Positions 8,931 to 19,086 of a stretch of DNA of 64,000 nt are shown here, piece after piece. Position numbers and translations under genes: made by a program. The notes under the pieces are model-generated. The model was not told the DNA's origin, did not search any database, and saw only the letters and a list, made by a program, of their open reading frames with translations. Source of the DNA: JACRCT01 sp049841135 (GTDB taxonomy: Bacteria > Myxococcota > Myxococcia > Myxococcales > UBA5297). The stretch lies in assembly GCA_049841135.1 (NCBI GenBank), contig JASGHK010000002.1, forward strand, positions 930,001 to 994,000. The letters run 5' to 3'. The first letter of the stretch is position 1. Each line of letters opens with the position of its first letter.

Positions 8931-8961
8931 GCGCCCGCCCCCGGAGGTGGGGAGCGGGCGC
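8931..8961 (-). terminator. Terminator of the ExbB/ExbD operon
   Basis: GCGCCCGC (8931-8938) pairs exactly with GCGGGCGC (8954-8961), extended by CCCC/GGGG with one bulge. On the minus strand the stem is followed by TTCGCTTTCTGG, a moderately T-rich tail. It lies about 30 bases beyond the stop of the last ExbD gene. Confidence 0.75.
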
Positions 8962-8992
8962 TCGCACGAAGCCTTCTTGCGGAGTGTTGCTG

Positions 8993-9550
8993 CTACTTCT
9001 TCTCTTCCTTCGCAGCACCCGCGGCCATCACCGCGAAGTTGATGTTCAGGTACCCGGCCTGGTTGCACGAGTACATGACGCGCTTGATGGTCTTGAACTG
9101 CACTTCCTTGTGCGCCTGGATGTTGATGTCGCCCTTGAAGCCGCCCGACGGGTCGGACTGGTGGATGACCTCGTAGCGCTTCTTCAGGTCGCGCAATTTC
9201 TCTTCCAGCGCCGGGATGTTCCAATACTCGTCGCGGCCGAGGTCGGCCACGAGGGCGATCTGCTCGCCCTCGAGGATGACCGCGTCGTTCGAGATCTGGA
9301 TGACCGGGCTGCGGTCGATGTCACGACCGTTCATGGCCTCGGGCAGGGTGATGTCCTTGGACATGAACAGAATCTCTCCGGAGGCGGAGAAGTTCTGCAG
9401 CAGGAAGATGACGATGATGACGAACATGTCGACCAGCGGCGTGATGAGCAGGTCGGCGAAGGTGCCCTTCTTGCCGTGGGCGCCCTTCCCGAAGACCTTG
9501 CTCTTCTGCAGCCGGGGACAGACTCGCTTGCCTGGAGTGACGATGGGCAT
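8993..9550 (-). CDS. ExbD/TolR-family biopolymer transport protein (second ExbD of the operon)
   Basis: 185 residues. One N-terminal membrane helix (about 36-52, LVDMFVIIVIFLLQNF) contains the Asp expected for the proton path (PLVDMF), followed by a periplasmic domain of about 130 residues, the standard ExbD/TolR layout. A basic stretch (GKGAHGKKG) precedes the helix on the cytoplasmic side. It is the last gene of a three-gene ExbB-ExbD-ExbD unit, 12 bases after the previous gene. Such units use proton motive force to energise outer-membrane processes. In myxobacteria comparable ones act as Tol-like systems or as AglR-AglQ-AglS gliding stators, and the sequence alone does not decide which this is. 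Confidence 0.88.
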   Translation of the reverse strand: MPIVTPGKRVCPRLQKSKVFGKGAHGKKGTFADLLITPLVDMFVIIVIFLLQNFSASGEILFMSKDITLPEAMNGRDIDRSPVIQISNDAVILEGEQIALVADLGRDEYWNIPALEEKLRDLKKRYEVIHQSDPSGGFKGDINIQAHKEVQFKTIKRVMYSCNQAGYLNINFAVMAAGAAKEEKK

Positions 9551-9562
9551 GTAGGTCCTCGG

Positions 9563-10093
9563 TTAGCCGACCGCGCTCACCGCAACCTCGGGGAACAGGA
9601 CCGGTTGGTTGGTCGAGTCCTTGAGGTTGCAGACGTCGATGACCTTGACGAGGTCGTTGTACTTGACCCCGTCCTCACACTGGACCGTGATGTTGCGCTG
9701 ATCCGGCACGTCCGCCTTGATCTTCTTGAGCGCGCCGACGAGGGTGTTGTCCTCGCACTTGTCGTCGATCTTGTCTGCCCCGGAGGTGTGGCAGTAGATG
9801 TACGCGCCGTTGGACTTGGGGATCTCCAGTGCGCTGCCGCCAGAGCTGATGGTGAAACCCTTCTCGGTGACGAGCAGGTTCAGCGGCAGGGTCTTCGTGT
9901 CCGGAGGGGCCGAGTTTTCGCTCGGGCCGCCGGACTGGGAAACGGTCAGCCGGTTAATCTGGTTCCAGACTGCCGTCATGATGAGGAAGCTGATGGTCAC
10001 GGCCATCAGGTCGATGAAGGGCACCAGGTTGATCGCGGTGTCGAGCGACTTCTTGCCGCCCTTCTTCGTGCCGAGATCCATTCCGCCAGCCAT
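9563..10093 (-). CDS. ExbD/TolR-family biopolymer transport protein (first ExbD of the operon)
   Basis: 176 residues with an ExbD layout: a Lys-rich N-terminus, one membrane helix starting at about residue 22 (NLVPFIDLMAVTISFLIMTA) with the conserved Asp in PFIDLM, then a periplasmic domain. The periplasmic part has four Cys (in IYCHTSG, DDKCEDN, VQCEDG and DVCNL), which is unusual for this family and could form two disulfides. It is the middle gene of the operon, 118 bases after the ExbB-like gene. As in other ExbB/D units with two ExbD copies, the pair may form heteromeric stator dimers. Confidence 0.87.
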   Translation of the reverse strand: MAGGMDLGTKKGGKKSLDTAINLVPFIDLMAVTISFLIMTAVWNQINRLTVSQSGGPSENSAPPDTKTLPLNLLVTEKGFTISSGGSALEIPKSNGAYIYCHTSGADKIDDKCEDNTLVGALKKIKADVPDQRNITVQCEDGVKYNDLVKVIDVCNLKDSTNQPVLFPEVAVSAVG

Positions 10094-10211
10094 CGCTCAT
10101 CCTCCTCTTGAACCCGTCCCGGGCGCGTCGCGCCGGTCCAGGTGAGCTCGATCTTTCAAGACATCGCCTAGGGGACGGTGGTTCTCGCCGTCCCCATGAG
10201 CAGCAGGACCG

Positions 10212-10955
10212 TTACTCCTCGGCCTGGATGGACTTGCCCTCGGGCATACGGAGCTTGTCCTTGTTTGCGATGACGAGGTTCAGCACGCCGACGCTGCTCT
10301 CGTTGATGTCGTCGAGCATGTGCTGGGTCTTGCCGTTGAAGAGCGAGAACATGATCAGCGCGGGGATGGCGGTGATGAGGCCGAACGCCGTGCAGTTCAT
10401 GGCTTCGGAGATACCGGCCGAGAGGATGGTGGCCTTGTCGGCGGGGTTGACGTGGGCCACGGCCTCGAAGCAGGTGATGAGGCCGGAGACGGTGCCGAGC
10501 AGGCCGCAGAGCATGCCGGCGTTGCCGATCATCGCGAGGTAGCCGGTACGAGCCTCGAGCTTGGGATTCTCGCGCAGCGCGGCCTCGTCCATCGCGGCCT
10601 GCACTTCGGCGTCACCCTTCGGAACGTTCATCAGGCCGGCCTTGACGACGACCGTGAGCGGGGTCTGCTTCTGGCCCGCGACGTAGCTGATGGCCTTGTC
10701 GAGGTCGCCCGCGTAGATGTGCTTCTTCAGGCCGCGCATGAAGGCTTCCTTGTTGATGGAGGCCTTGATGAAGAGCGCGTAGAAGCGATCGATCGTGATC
10801 GCGATGAAGAAGATCAGGCAGATGGTGATGGGGTACATACCCCAGCCGCCGCCTTCGAAGCGCTTGGCGAGGCTCCCGAAGAACCCGAGCTCCTCGGAGC
10901 CCGAAGCTTCGGCGGCCGCGAACATTGCGAACTGCGCGAGCATCGATACATCCAT
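10212..10955 (-). CDS. MotA/TolQ/ExbB-family proton channel protein
   Basis: 247 residues with three membrane segments, at about 40-62, 137-166 and 190-212, and a cytoplasmic domain between the first two, as in ExbB/TolQ. The Gly-rich second helix (GNAGMLCGLLGTVSGLI) and the third helix with TAIPALI are typical of the pentameric channel core. The start is the ATG with GGAGG ten bases upstream. It leads an operon with two ExbD-type genes that together should form one stator complex in the inner membrane. No TolA, TonB, TolB or Pal gene is adjacent, so its outer-membrane partner is unknown. Confidence 0.9.
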   Translation of the reverse strand: MDVSMLAQFAMFAAAEASGSEELGFFGSLAKRFEGGGWGMYPITICLIFFIAITIDRFYALFIKASINKEAFMRGLKKHIYAGDLDKAISYVAGQKQTPLTVVVKAGLMNVPKGDAEVQAAMDEAALRENPKLEARTGYLAMIGNAGMLCGLLGTVSGLITCFEAVAHVNPADKATILSAGISEAMNCTAFGLITAIPALIMFSLFNGKTQHMLDDINESSVGVLNLVIANKDKLRMPEGKSIQAEE

Positions 10956-11432
10956 GATTTCGTGACCTCCGGAAGTCGCCGGCAGCCGTGTCCCAGCCCC
11001 GGTTCCGCGCTTGGTTTTACCGCCTCATGCGGGGAGCGTGCGTGGAAGAACGCCCTGACGTCCCAGTCCTTAGACATCCGGATGAGCGGCTTCGTTCTGC
11101 TCGATCCGGCACCCTCAAACGAGGCATTCCAAAACAGCTTTCTTCCAATTTCCCCACCAGAATCTTTGGACTTTCTGGCTAAGGGGTGGCCGACGCTAGC
11201 ATCGGCATGATCACGTGTCAAGCGCGTGTCCGAGCCCTCGCGAAACTGGTTTTCCCGACGGCATTCGCGGCCTTCCGCCGGGTCCGGCACACCATGTTGT
11301 CCACGCGTTTGCCTGCCCGCAGCGCCCTCTTTTCGCCCATCGTTCCTTTCTTCACTTGACGCTTCGCCTCCTGCAAGCGTTCGATCCGCCTCTCTCGCAC
11401 CGCCGCCTCGCGCCAGGCCGGGAGGAAACCCA
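10956..11432. other. Divergent intergenic region between the ExbB operon and the barrel gene
   Basis: 477 bases without a gene. On the minus side it holds the candidate promoter and palindrome at 11189-11221, leaving an untranslated leader of over 200 bases for exbB. On the plus side, GGGAGGAAA (11420-11428) is the ribosome site of the barrel gene. No convincing plus-strand promoter, small RNA or small coding sequence was recognised. Confidence 0.5.
11189..11221 (-). promoter_or_regulatory. Candidate promoter with overlapping palindromic operator for the ExbB/ExbD operon
   Basis: On the minus strand TTGACA (11216-11221) is followed after 17 bases by TAGCGT (11193-11198), a plausible sigma-70 type pair with a perfect -35. 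An 18-bp near-perfect palindrome, GCCGACGCTAGCATCGGC (11189-11206), covers the -10 hexamer, with one mismatched symmetric pair. This is a natural position for a repressor site. The leader to the exbB start would be long (about 230 bases). Confidence 0.45.
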
Positions 11433-12716
11433 GTGCTGTCCGCCCGGACGACCTCGAGGATCATCGCGCTCGCCGGCGCGCTGGCTGCCTCTGCGGGAAA
11501 CGCCGCTGTGGTCGACGTGAGGTCCTCGACCTACGTCCAGGGGCGCCCCTCCTATTTGGAGGGCGAGGAGCGGACGGTCATCCCAGTGATCGAGGCGGTC
11601 AGCCTGGACGCGACCCATGTCGGCAACCCGCTCGTGGGCGACTTGAGCATGCACCTGGCGGCCTGGGGCCAGGTCGACCCTTTCGTGACGATGGGGACGC
11701 GGGGCAACACGGCCGACCTCGACTACGCGTTCCTGGCAGGCGAGCTCTTGAACGGCCACGTGTCGCTCAAGCTGGGGCGCCACTTCGCATTCGGTGGGGC
11801 CGGCCGCGGCCGGCAGGTGGACGGGGCGTCGATGGAGCTCCGCGTCTTCAGGGGCCTCGGGCTGAGCGCCCACGGCGGGCTGCTCGTCCTCCCGCGCTTC
11901 GCGACAGGCAAGGGCGACGCGGTCTTCGGGGCACGCCTGTTCTACCGGCTCTCCATCGACGCCGAGCTCGGCCTGAGCTTCGAGCAGATCTGGGAGCGCG
12001 GAGACACCGCCTACCAGCTCGCCGGCGTCGACGCGCGCTATGTCTGGCGCACGCTGACCTTCGGCGGCCATGCGACGTGGGCCATCGACGCCCGACGGTT
12101 CGCCGAGGGCGACCTGGCCATCACCTGGCAGCCGACGGCGAAGCTCCAGGCGACCATCGACGTGCGGCGCACTGCCCCGGACCTCTTCCTGTCGCGCAAC
12201 TCCATCCTCTCGGTCTTCGCCACCCAGACTCGCGACGGCTACGGCGGCGACCTCGATTGGCGCCCGGTGCGCCTCTTGCGCCTGCAGGCCGACTATCACT
12301 ACCTGCGTTTCGGAGCCGAGGACGGCCCCCTCGGCGACCTTTCGGACGAGTCCGGCCACGAGGCGGCGCTGCGGGCCGGCTTCCACCTTCAGCCGGGCCT
12401 CACCGCGGGAGTCCAGGGGCGTTGGCTCGAGACGAGCGGCAACGGATACGTCCAGGGGCGCCTGTTCGCCACGTGGGCCATCACCGACGCGCTGCTGCTC
12501 GCCATCGACGCCGACCTCTACCGGTTCAAGGAACCCATCCGCGGCCAGACGCACTCCTACACCGGCTCGGCCAGCCTGACCTGGCAGCTGACGCCGCAGT
12601 GGGCCGCGGCGGTGACCGGCATTGCTTCGTATTCGCCCTACTTCGAGAGCCGGTTCGAAGGCCTCTTCCGGCTGGTCTACAACTTCTCCACCCGCACGCA
12701 TATGGAGCTCCCGTGA
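11433..12716 (+). CDS. Outer-membrane beta-barrel protein coupled to a multihaem cytochrome
   Basis: 427 residues from a GTG preceded by GGGAGGAAA. A cleavable signal peptide (hydrophobic IIALAGALAASA, cut near GNAA) is followed by alternating hydrophobic/polar strands rich in aromatic and Gly residues to the C-terminus, as in outer-membrane barrels, with probable strand pairs such as LRLQADYHYLRFG and YVQGRLFATWAI. The next gene, a 13-haem lipoprotein, overlaps its stop codon (GTGA), so the two are translated together. Barrel-plus-multihaem pairs of the MtrAB or Geobacter porin-cytochrome type carry electrons across the outer membrane. This barrel is shorter than MtrB and no sequence kinship to it is claimed. 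Confidence 0.75.
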   Translation: MLSARTTSRIIALAGALAASAGNAAVVDVRSSTYVQGRPSYLEGEERTVIPVIEAVSLDATHVGNPLVGDLSMHLAAWGQVDPFVTMGTRGNTADLDYAFLAGELLNGHVSLKLGRHFAFGGAGRGRQVDGASMELRVFRGLGLSAHGGLLVLPRFATGKGDAVFGARLFYRLSIDAELGLSFEQIWERGDTAYQLAGVDARYVWRTLTFGGHATWAIDARRFAEGDLAITWQPTAKLQATIDVRRTAPDLFLSRNSILSVFATQTRDGYGGDLDWRPVRLLRLQADYHYLRFGAEDGPLGDLSDESGHEAALRAGFHLQPGLTAGVQGRWLETSGNGYVQGRLFATWAITDALLLAIDADLYRFKEPIRGQTHSYTGSASLTWQLTPQWAAAVTGIASYSPYFESRFEGLFRLVYNFSTRTHMELP

Positions 12717-13768
12717 GCGTCGCGCCCTTGACGCGCCGCCTGGCCGTCTTCGCCGTCCTCTTGGGGACCGCCGCCTGCGCCACCCTTGTCGTCCGCAAGG
12801 CGACCACCGACCAGGACATCATCCGCATGCCGCACCAGAAGCACCGTGCGGCGGAGGTCGACTGCGAGGTCTGCCACGCCCGGGTCATCTCCGCGATCAG
12901 CCTCGAGACGCGCTTGCTCCCGCAGGAGCAGACCTGCCTGAAGTGCCACGGCGACTGGAAGCTCGCCGGGCGCTGCGGCGCCTGCCACCTGACCGACCCG
13001 ATGCAGACCTGGCCAGAGGCCGACCGCCTTGTGCGCTTCTCGCACCAGGGCCATCTGCCGCGGGTCGACGGCGACTGCAGCCGCTGCCACCTGGAGCTGC
13101 CTGAGCCCGGCGTGCCAACCAAGGTCTCCGCACCGATGGGCACCTGCCTGGCCTGCCACGAGCACCAGCAGCAGTACGACCAGGCCCGCTGCAACGCCTG
13201 CCACACCGACCTCGCCCGCCTGCCCCTGCGCCCGGTCGCCTACTTCACGCACCTGGGCGACTACCTACGGGAGCACCGGCTGCCGGCGCGCACCTCGCCC
13301 GAGGCCTGCGCCCAGTGCCACCCGCCGTCCTACTGCGCGGACTGCCATGCGCGCACGGCGCCGATGCCGGTGGAGCTGAAGCTCCCCGAGCGGGTCGACC
13401 GGCCATTCGTGCACCGCAACGACTACCTTGCCCGCCACGCGCTCGAAGCGCGAAGCGACCCGACGATGTGCCAGCGCTGCCACGGCCCCTCCTCGTGCGA
13501 GCGCTGCCACCGCGAGCGGGGCGTCAGCCCGGCCTCCAAGGACCCGCGAACGCCGCACCCCGCCGGCTGGCAGGCGCAACACGGCGCCGCCGCACGCCGG
13601 GACATCGTCTCCTGCGCCGGCTGTCACGATCAGGGCGCCAGCGCCAACTGCGTTGCCTGCCACAAGGTCGGTGGCGCCGGCGGCTCGCCCCACCCGCCCA
13701 GCTTCGTGCGCAGCCACACGCGTGAGGACATCCGCCGGCAGCGGATGTGCCTGACCTGCCACCCCTGA
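12713..13768 (+). CDS. 13-haem c-type cytochrome, probable lipoprotein
   Basis: 351 residues from a GTG that overlaps the preceding stop. The N-terminus is a signal peptide ending GTAAC, fitting lipid attachment at Cys. Thirteen CxxCH motifs are spread evenly over the mature protein (from CEVCH near the start to CLTCH five residues before the end), with many extra His that could be distal ligands. Covalent haem requires export, so it acts in the periplasm or at the outer membrane. The layout suggests an electron wire working with the barrel encoded just before it. No oxidoreductase catalytic domain is visible. Electron source and acceptor (metal, periplasmic enzyme or other) are not indicated here. 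Confidence 0.9.
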   Translation: MSVAPLTRRLAVFAVLLGTAACATLVVRKATTDQDIIRMPHQKHRAAEVDCEVCHARVISAISLETRLLPQEQTCLKCHGDWKLAGRCGACHLTDPMQTWPEADRLVRFSHQGHLPRVDGDCSRCHLELPEPGVPTKVSAPMGTCLACHEHQQQYDQARCNACHTDLARLPLRPVAYFTHLGDYLREHRLPARTSPEACAQCHPPSYCADCHARTAPMPVELKLPERVDRPFVHRNDYLARHALEARSDPTMCQRCHGPSSCERCHRERGVSPASKDPRTPHPAGWQAQHGAAARRDIVSCAGCHDQGASANCVACHKVGGAGGSPHPPSFVRSHTREDIRRQRMCLTCHP

Positions 13769-13779
13769 GAGACGCGGGA

Positions 13780-14204
13780 CTATTCGAAGCGCAGCCGCAC
13801 GTGCGTCACGCCCTTGTGGGCGCGCGCCTGCACCTGGCGGTCGTTGACCATCTCCTCGACGATGCGCGCGGTCTTGTGCACCGAGAGCTTCGAGTCTCCT
13901 TGGCAAGGCGCGCCACGTTCACTCCGCCGGGCTCGCGCCGCAGGATGGTGAGGATCTCCCGCTTGTACTCGACCTTGAGGACGCCGGAGACCTCGTCCGA
14001 CTTCCACGCCATGAAGACGCCCATCACCAGCAGGGCGATGGTGCCGATGGCGAACAGCGGGTAGAGCACGGCCGAGTTCTGCTCGAGCCAGGACAGGTCG
14101 GGTTTGACCTTGATGTCCAGCGGCCCAGCGAGCACCAGGCTGCGCCAGGTCTCGGGGACTGGCGCTGCGGCGAAGAAGGCCAGGGAGAGGTTCGAGACGA
14201 TCAC
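13780..14204 (-). CDS. Membrane protein with C-terminal winged-helix-like domain (frame interrupted)
   Basis: About 140 residues after repair. A signal-like N-terminus, then one strong membrane helix (YPLFAIGTIALLVMGVFMAW), then a cytoplasmic domain resembling a winged helix (ILTILRREPGG, then KTARIVEEMVNDRQVQ and a C-terminal beta wing VTHVRLRFE). The frame breaks at 13885-13898, where the minus strand reads GAGACTC GAAGCTC. Removing one A from each gives two adjacent GAGCTC units and continuous reading AKELELSVHK. It faces the cytochrome gene convergently (11 bases apart) and lies 31 bases beyond the lipoprotein gene that follows pilR. A membrane-bound regulator is possible but unproven. 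Confidence 0.6.
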
Positions 14205-14235
14205 GGGCAGATGGTAACCGTGAGGGCGGGTCCGA

Positions 14236-15863
14236 TCAAAACGTGTTCCCCTTGAGCTCGCCGCAGACCTTGGGCCGGAACGGGTCGTTGCTGCTCACCC
14301 GCGCGCAGACCTTGACCGTCTGCGAGGGGAAGCACGAGCCCGCATCGGCCGCTCCGCAGAACACCCCCGGCGTGTAGGTGATGTTCCCCGCCACTGCCTC
14401 GCCCTTGCCTGCCGAGGTCGCGGCGGGCACCTCCACCGCCTTGGGCCCATCGGCCCAGGTGAAGAGCGAGCACTCCGGACGCGAACAGGCCGGGCGCGAC
14501 TCGCACCCCACCGCGCACTCCTTGTCGTCGGCGTCCACCAGCTCGACCCCGGTGACCTGGAGCGGGCCCGGGCCGGTGTTGAAGACCTTGTAGCCCAGCG
14601 TCGTCGGCAGCCGCGTGCTCCACGCGAGGTTGAAGGCCTGGGCCAGGCCCACCTTCGAAGACCCCTTGAGGTCGATGAAGAACGTCGGCGAGCTCGGTCC
14701 ATCGCCCGCCTTCAGGCTCACCAGGGCTCGGTCGGCGACGTCTCCGTCGTTGGCGCCATCGGGCCCGCAGTGGAAGGTCGGGGTATAGGTCACCTCCACG
14801 CTGACCTGCTTGGGCGGCTCCGGGACCTGGCTCGTGGGGTCTTCGGGGAGCCTGGCGCCGAAGGACGGCGGGGCGAAGAGGAAGTCGGCCGGGACCGGCG
14901 CCGCCAGGGAACAGGGGTTCTTCCCGGCGGTGGAGTCGGCCGCCTGCGCCCCCTTCGCATTGGCCAGGCCCGAGAGCGCCACCTGGACGTTGCCCTCATT
15001 GATTAAGGTGAGGGTCGCCTTCTTCGACTGCCCTGGATCCATGGCCCCGAAGTCGAGCTCGCCGCTCAGGCCCGTCTGCGGGTCGAGGCATCGCTGCGTC
15101 GCGCTCTCGAAGCCGTAGCAGAGCTTCACCTTCGCCAGGAGCGCCTTGCCCTTGAGCGGCACCACGATGGCGCTCTGCACCGAGATGTCGGTGCCCACGG
15201 TGAACTTCCCCGCGTCGTCTGCCCCGGTCTGCGGCGCGTAGGTGATCTTGAGCGTGGCCGACGCTCCCTCCGCGAGGCTTCCAGGAAGGGACGCGAGCTC
15301 GGCGGTGAACGCCTTGTTGTCGATGGCCGGGCTGGTGAAGGCGATGGGCGAGGCGCCCAGGTTCTTGAAGGTGACGGTCAGCTCCTTGACGTCACCCGAC
15401 TCGATCGTCTCGAAGTCCAGGCTGGCAGGCTCGACCAGCAGGCGCAGCGGGATGGCATGCCCCACCGCGTGGATCTTCACCCGCGGCTTGATCGGCGAGT
15501 CGTTGACCGCCACCACGTCCGACGTGTGGTTCTCCGCCTCGCTCCCATTGACGATGGTCGGCGCGTAGGTCACCGCGACGGTGGCCTCCTGGCCGAGGTC
15601 CAGCTCCGCGTCCTTGGTGCAGCTGCCGTCCGAGTGCTGGATGCAGGCCGAGAACGGCGCGGCGACCTCGAAGGCGTCGACCACCACCGACGCCCCGCCG
15701 ATGTTCTCGAGCGTCGCGGTCAGGGTCTTGGTCTCACCGACGGCCAGCGTACCGAACTGCAGGTCGGGGCCGAAGGTGAGCTCGCCCTCCGCCGTGTGGG
15801 TCTGCGGTCCGCCGCAGTCGCAGGAGTTGAGCGCCAACAGGATGCCGAGTCCGAGGATTTTCT

Positions 15864-15867
<4 letters not shown>
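14236..15867 (-). CDS. Choice-of-anchor D (ASPM/SPD-2/Hydin-like) lipoprotein, translationally coupled to pilR
   Basis: 543 residues. Signal peptide MKKILGLGILLALNSC ends in a lipobox, so the mature protein starts at Cys 16. Several immunoglobulin-like repeats follow, of the form LxFGxxxVGExKTLTxTLxNxG (seen at about 30-60, 145-180 and 265-300), the pattern annotated as choice-of-anchor D or ASPM-SPD-2-Hydin. It is a surface or periplasmic structural or adhesive protein with no visible enzyme motif. Its ATG overlaps the pilR stop (ATGA), at the place where pilA follows pilR in Myxococcus. A role in pilus function is conceivable from position only. Confidence 0.78.
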
Positions 15868-17347
<1,480 letters not shown>

Positions 17348-17400
17348 GGTCGTCTCGTCTCGTCTCGCCTCGTCGCGCCCCGCTCGCAGCCAACCCGCCT

Positions 17401-19081
17401 CTAACCTGCCTTCGCCGTCGCCGTCTCTTCCACCCGGTGCAGCGGCAGCTTCACCGCGAACACCGCGCCCTTGACCTTGCCGCGCTGGACCTGCACTTCA
17501 CCCCGGTGGCTCTCGACGATTGCGTGGACGATGGCCAGACCCAGCCCGGTGCCGCCGACCTTGGTGGTGTAGAACGGCTCGAACACGTGGGGCAAGTCCC
17601 CGTCGGCGATGCCCGGGCCCTCGTCCTGGACGGCGAGCACCACCGCAGAGCCGACGACGCGGCCGGTCAGGAGGATGCGGCCGCCGCCGGGCATGGCCTC
17701 CGCCGCGTTGACGACCAGGTTCCAGAGCACCTGGCTGAGCTGGCCCGCGTCGCCCAGCACGGGCAGCGGCCCGGCCAGCTCCTCGACCACGGTCACCGCC
17801 TTGCGCGAGGGGTCGTTGCCGAACAGCGTCACCGTGCGGTGCGCCAGCTCGGCCAGATCGACCGGCTCGAGCTCGGCTGGGGGTCGGCTTGGCGAAGCGC
17901 AGGAAGTCGCGCACCAGCGAGTTGAGCCGGTCGGCCTCGCGCAGCACGATCCCCATCAGCTTGCGCTCCTCTTCGCCCAGGCTGGCCGTGCCGTGGAGCA
18001 GCTCGATGGAGCCGGACATGGACGCCAGCGGGTTGCGCAGCTCGTGCGCCAGGCCCGCGGCGAGGGCGCCCACCGCGGCCAGCTTCTCGCTGCGCTTGAG
18101 GTCCTCCTCCATGGCGCGGATGCTGGTCAGGTCCTCGACCGCCACCACGTGGCCCTGGCTCGTCCCGTCGCGGTCGTACAGCGCCGCGACCGCGAAGCCC
18201 AGCCGCCGCGCTTCCCCCGCGGCCGTCTGGTGCGCGGCCTCGAAGCGTCCCGGACCGCTCTGGGACAGGTACGGGCTCAGCACGGGCAGGCGCCGCTCGA
18301 CGGGCTCGCCCTGCGTCTGCTGAAGCGAGAACCCGCAGATCTCCTCGGCGGCGCGGTTCATGTACGTCACGCGGCCGTCGCGGTCCGCGGTGAGGATGCC
18401 GCTGGAGACCGACCGGACGATGCTCTCGTTCAGCCGCTCCAGGGCCAGGTAGTCATGCTCGCGCACCGTCAAGCGCTCGCGCGTGGAGCGCAGCTGCTCG
18501 GCCAGGTAACTGGCCAGCGCCGCCGAGAGGAAGACGGCGCTGACGTGGGCGAAGAGGAAGAACGCCATGCGCGGCAACGGCAGGGTCGGCTGCCCCTCGG
18601 AGGCGCTCGGCGCCGGCAGGATTCCGGAGCGCAGGCCGAAGACGACCACCCCCAGCGCCACGCTCGACAGCACCGCCGCGAAGATGGCCCCGCGCCGGTA
18701 CAGGAGCACCGCGGCGGTCACCACCGCCAGCGGGAACATGAACAGCAGGATGCTCTCGGTGCCCCCGGTCAGCCACACCAGGCAGGCGGCGATGAGGACG
18801 TCGCCCACCACCTGCGCGTAGGCGAGCCTGCCGCGCCAGGCCTTGGCGGAGCGCAGGACCAAGAGGTACACCAGCGAGGCGGCGTACGTGCCGATGACGA
18901 TGGCGAAGAGGGCCTGCTCGACCGACGAGAGGCGCTTCTCCTCCGCCCCGAAGAGCAGCGCTGCCGCCACGGACAGCAGCGCGCTGACGAGCGCGATGCG
19001 CAGCAGCGTCGTCCAGACGAGCCGCCGATAGAGGCCGTCGTCCCCGGCGGAGAATGGCGGTTGCGCTGTAGGCGAGTCCAC
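17401..19081 (-). CDS. pilS: PilS-type membrane sensor histidine kinase (one-base frameshift)
   Basis: About 559 residues after repair, GTG start. Six membrane helices fill roughly residues 20-200, as in PilS; a PAS domain follows (SGILTADRDGRVTYMN), then the dimerisation and phospho-acceptor helix with AHELRNPLASM, and the ATPase domain with N box (NLVVNAAEAM), G1 (DEGPGI), F box (FEPFYTTK) and G2 (GTGLGLAI). The frame breaks at 17879-17883, a run of five G on the plus strand where four are expected, beside an intact GAGCTCGAG. It starts 5 bases after the pilC stop and precedes pilR. PilS senses pilin levels in the inner membrane in known systems. Confidence 0.9.
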
Positions 19082-19086
19082 CGTCG

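Noticed and set aside
8335..8992. tRNA or insertion sequence in the gene-free stretch
   Set aside because: No T-loop consensus, no cloverleaf and no terminal inverted repeats were found by eye.
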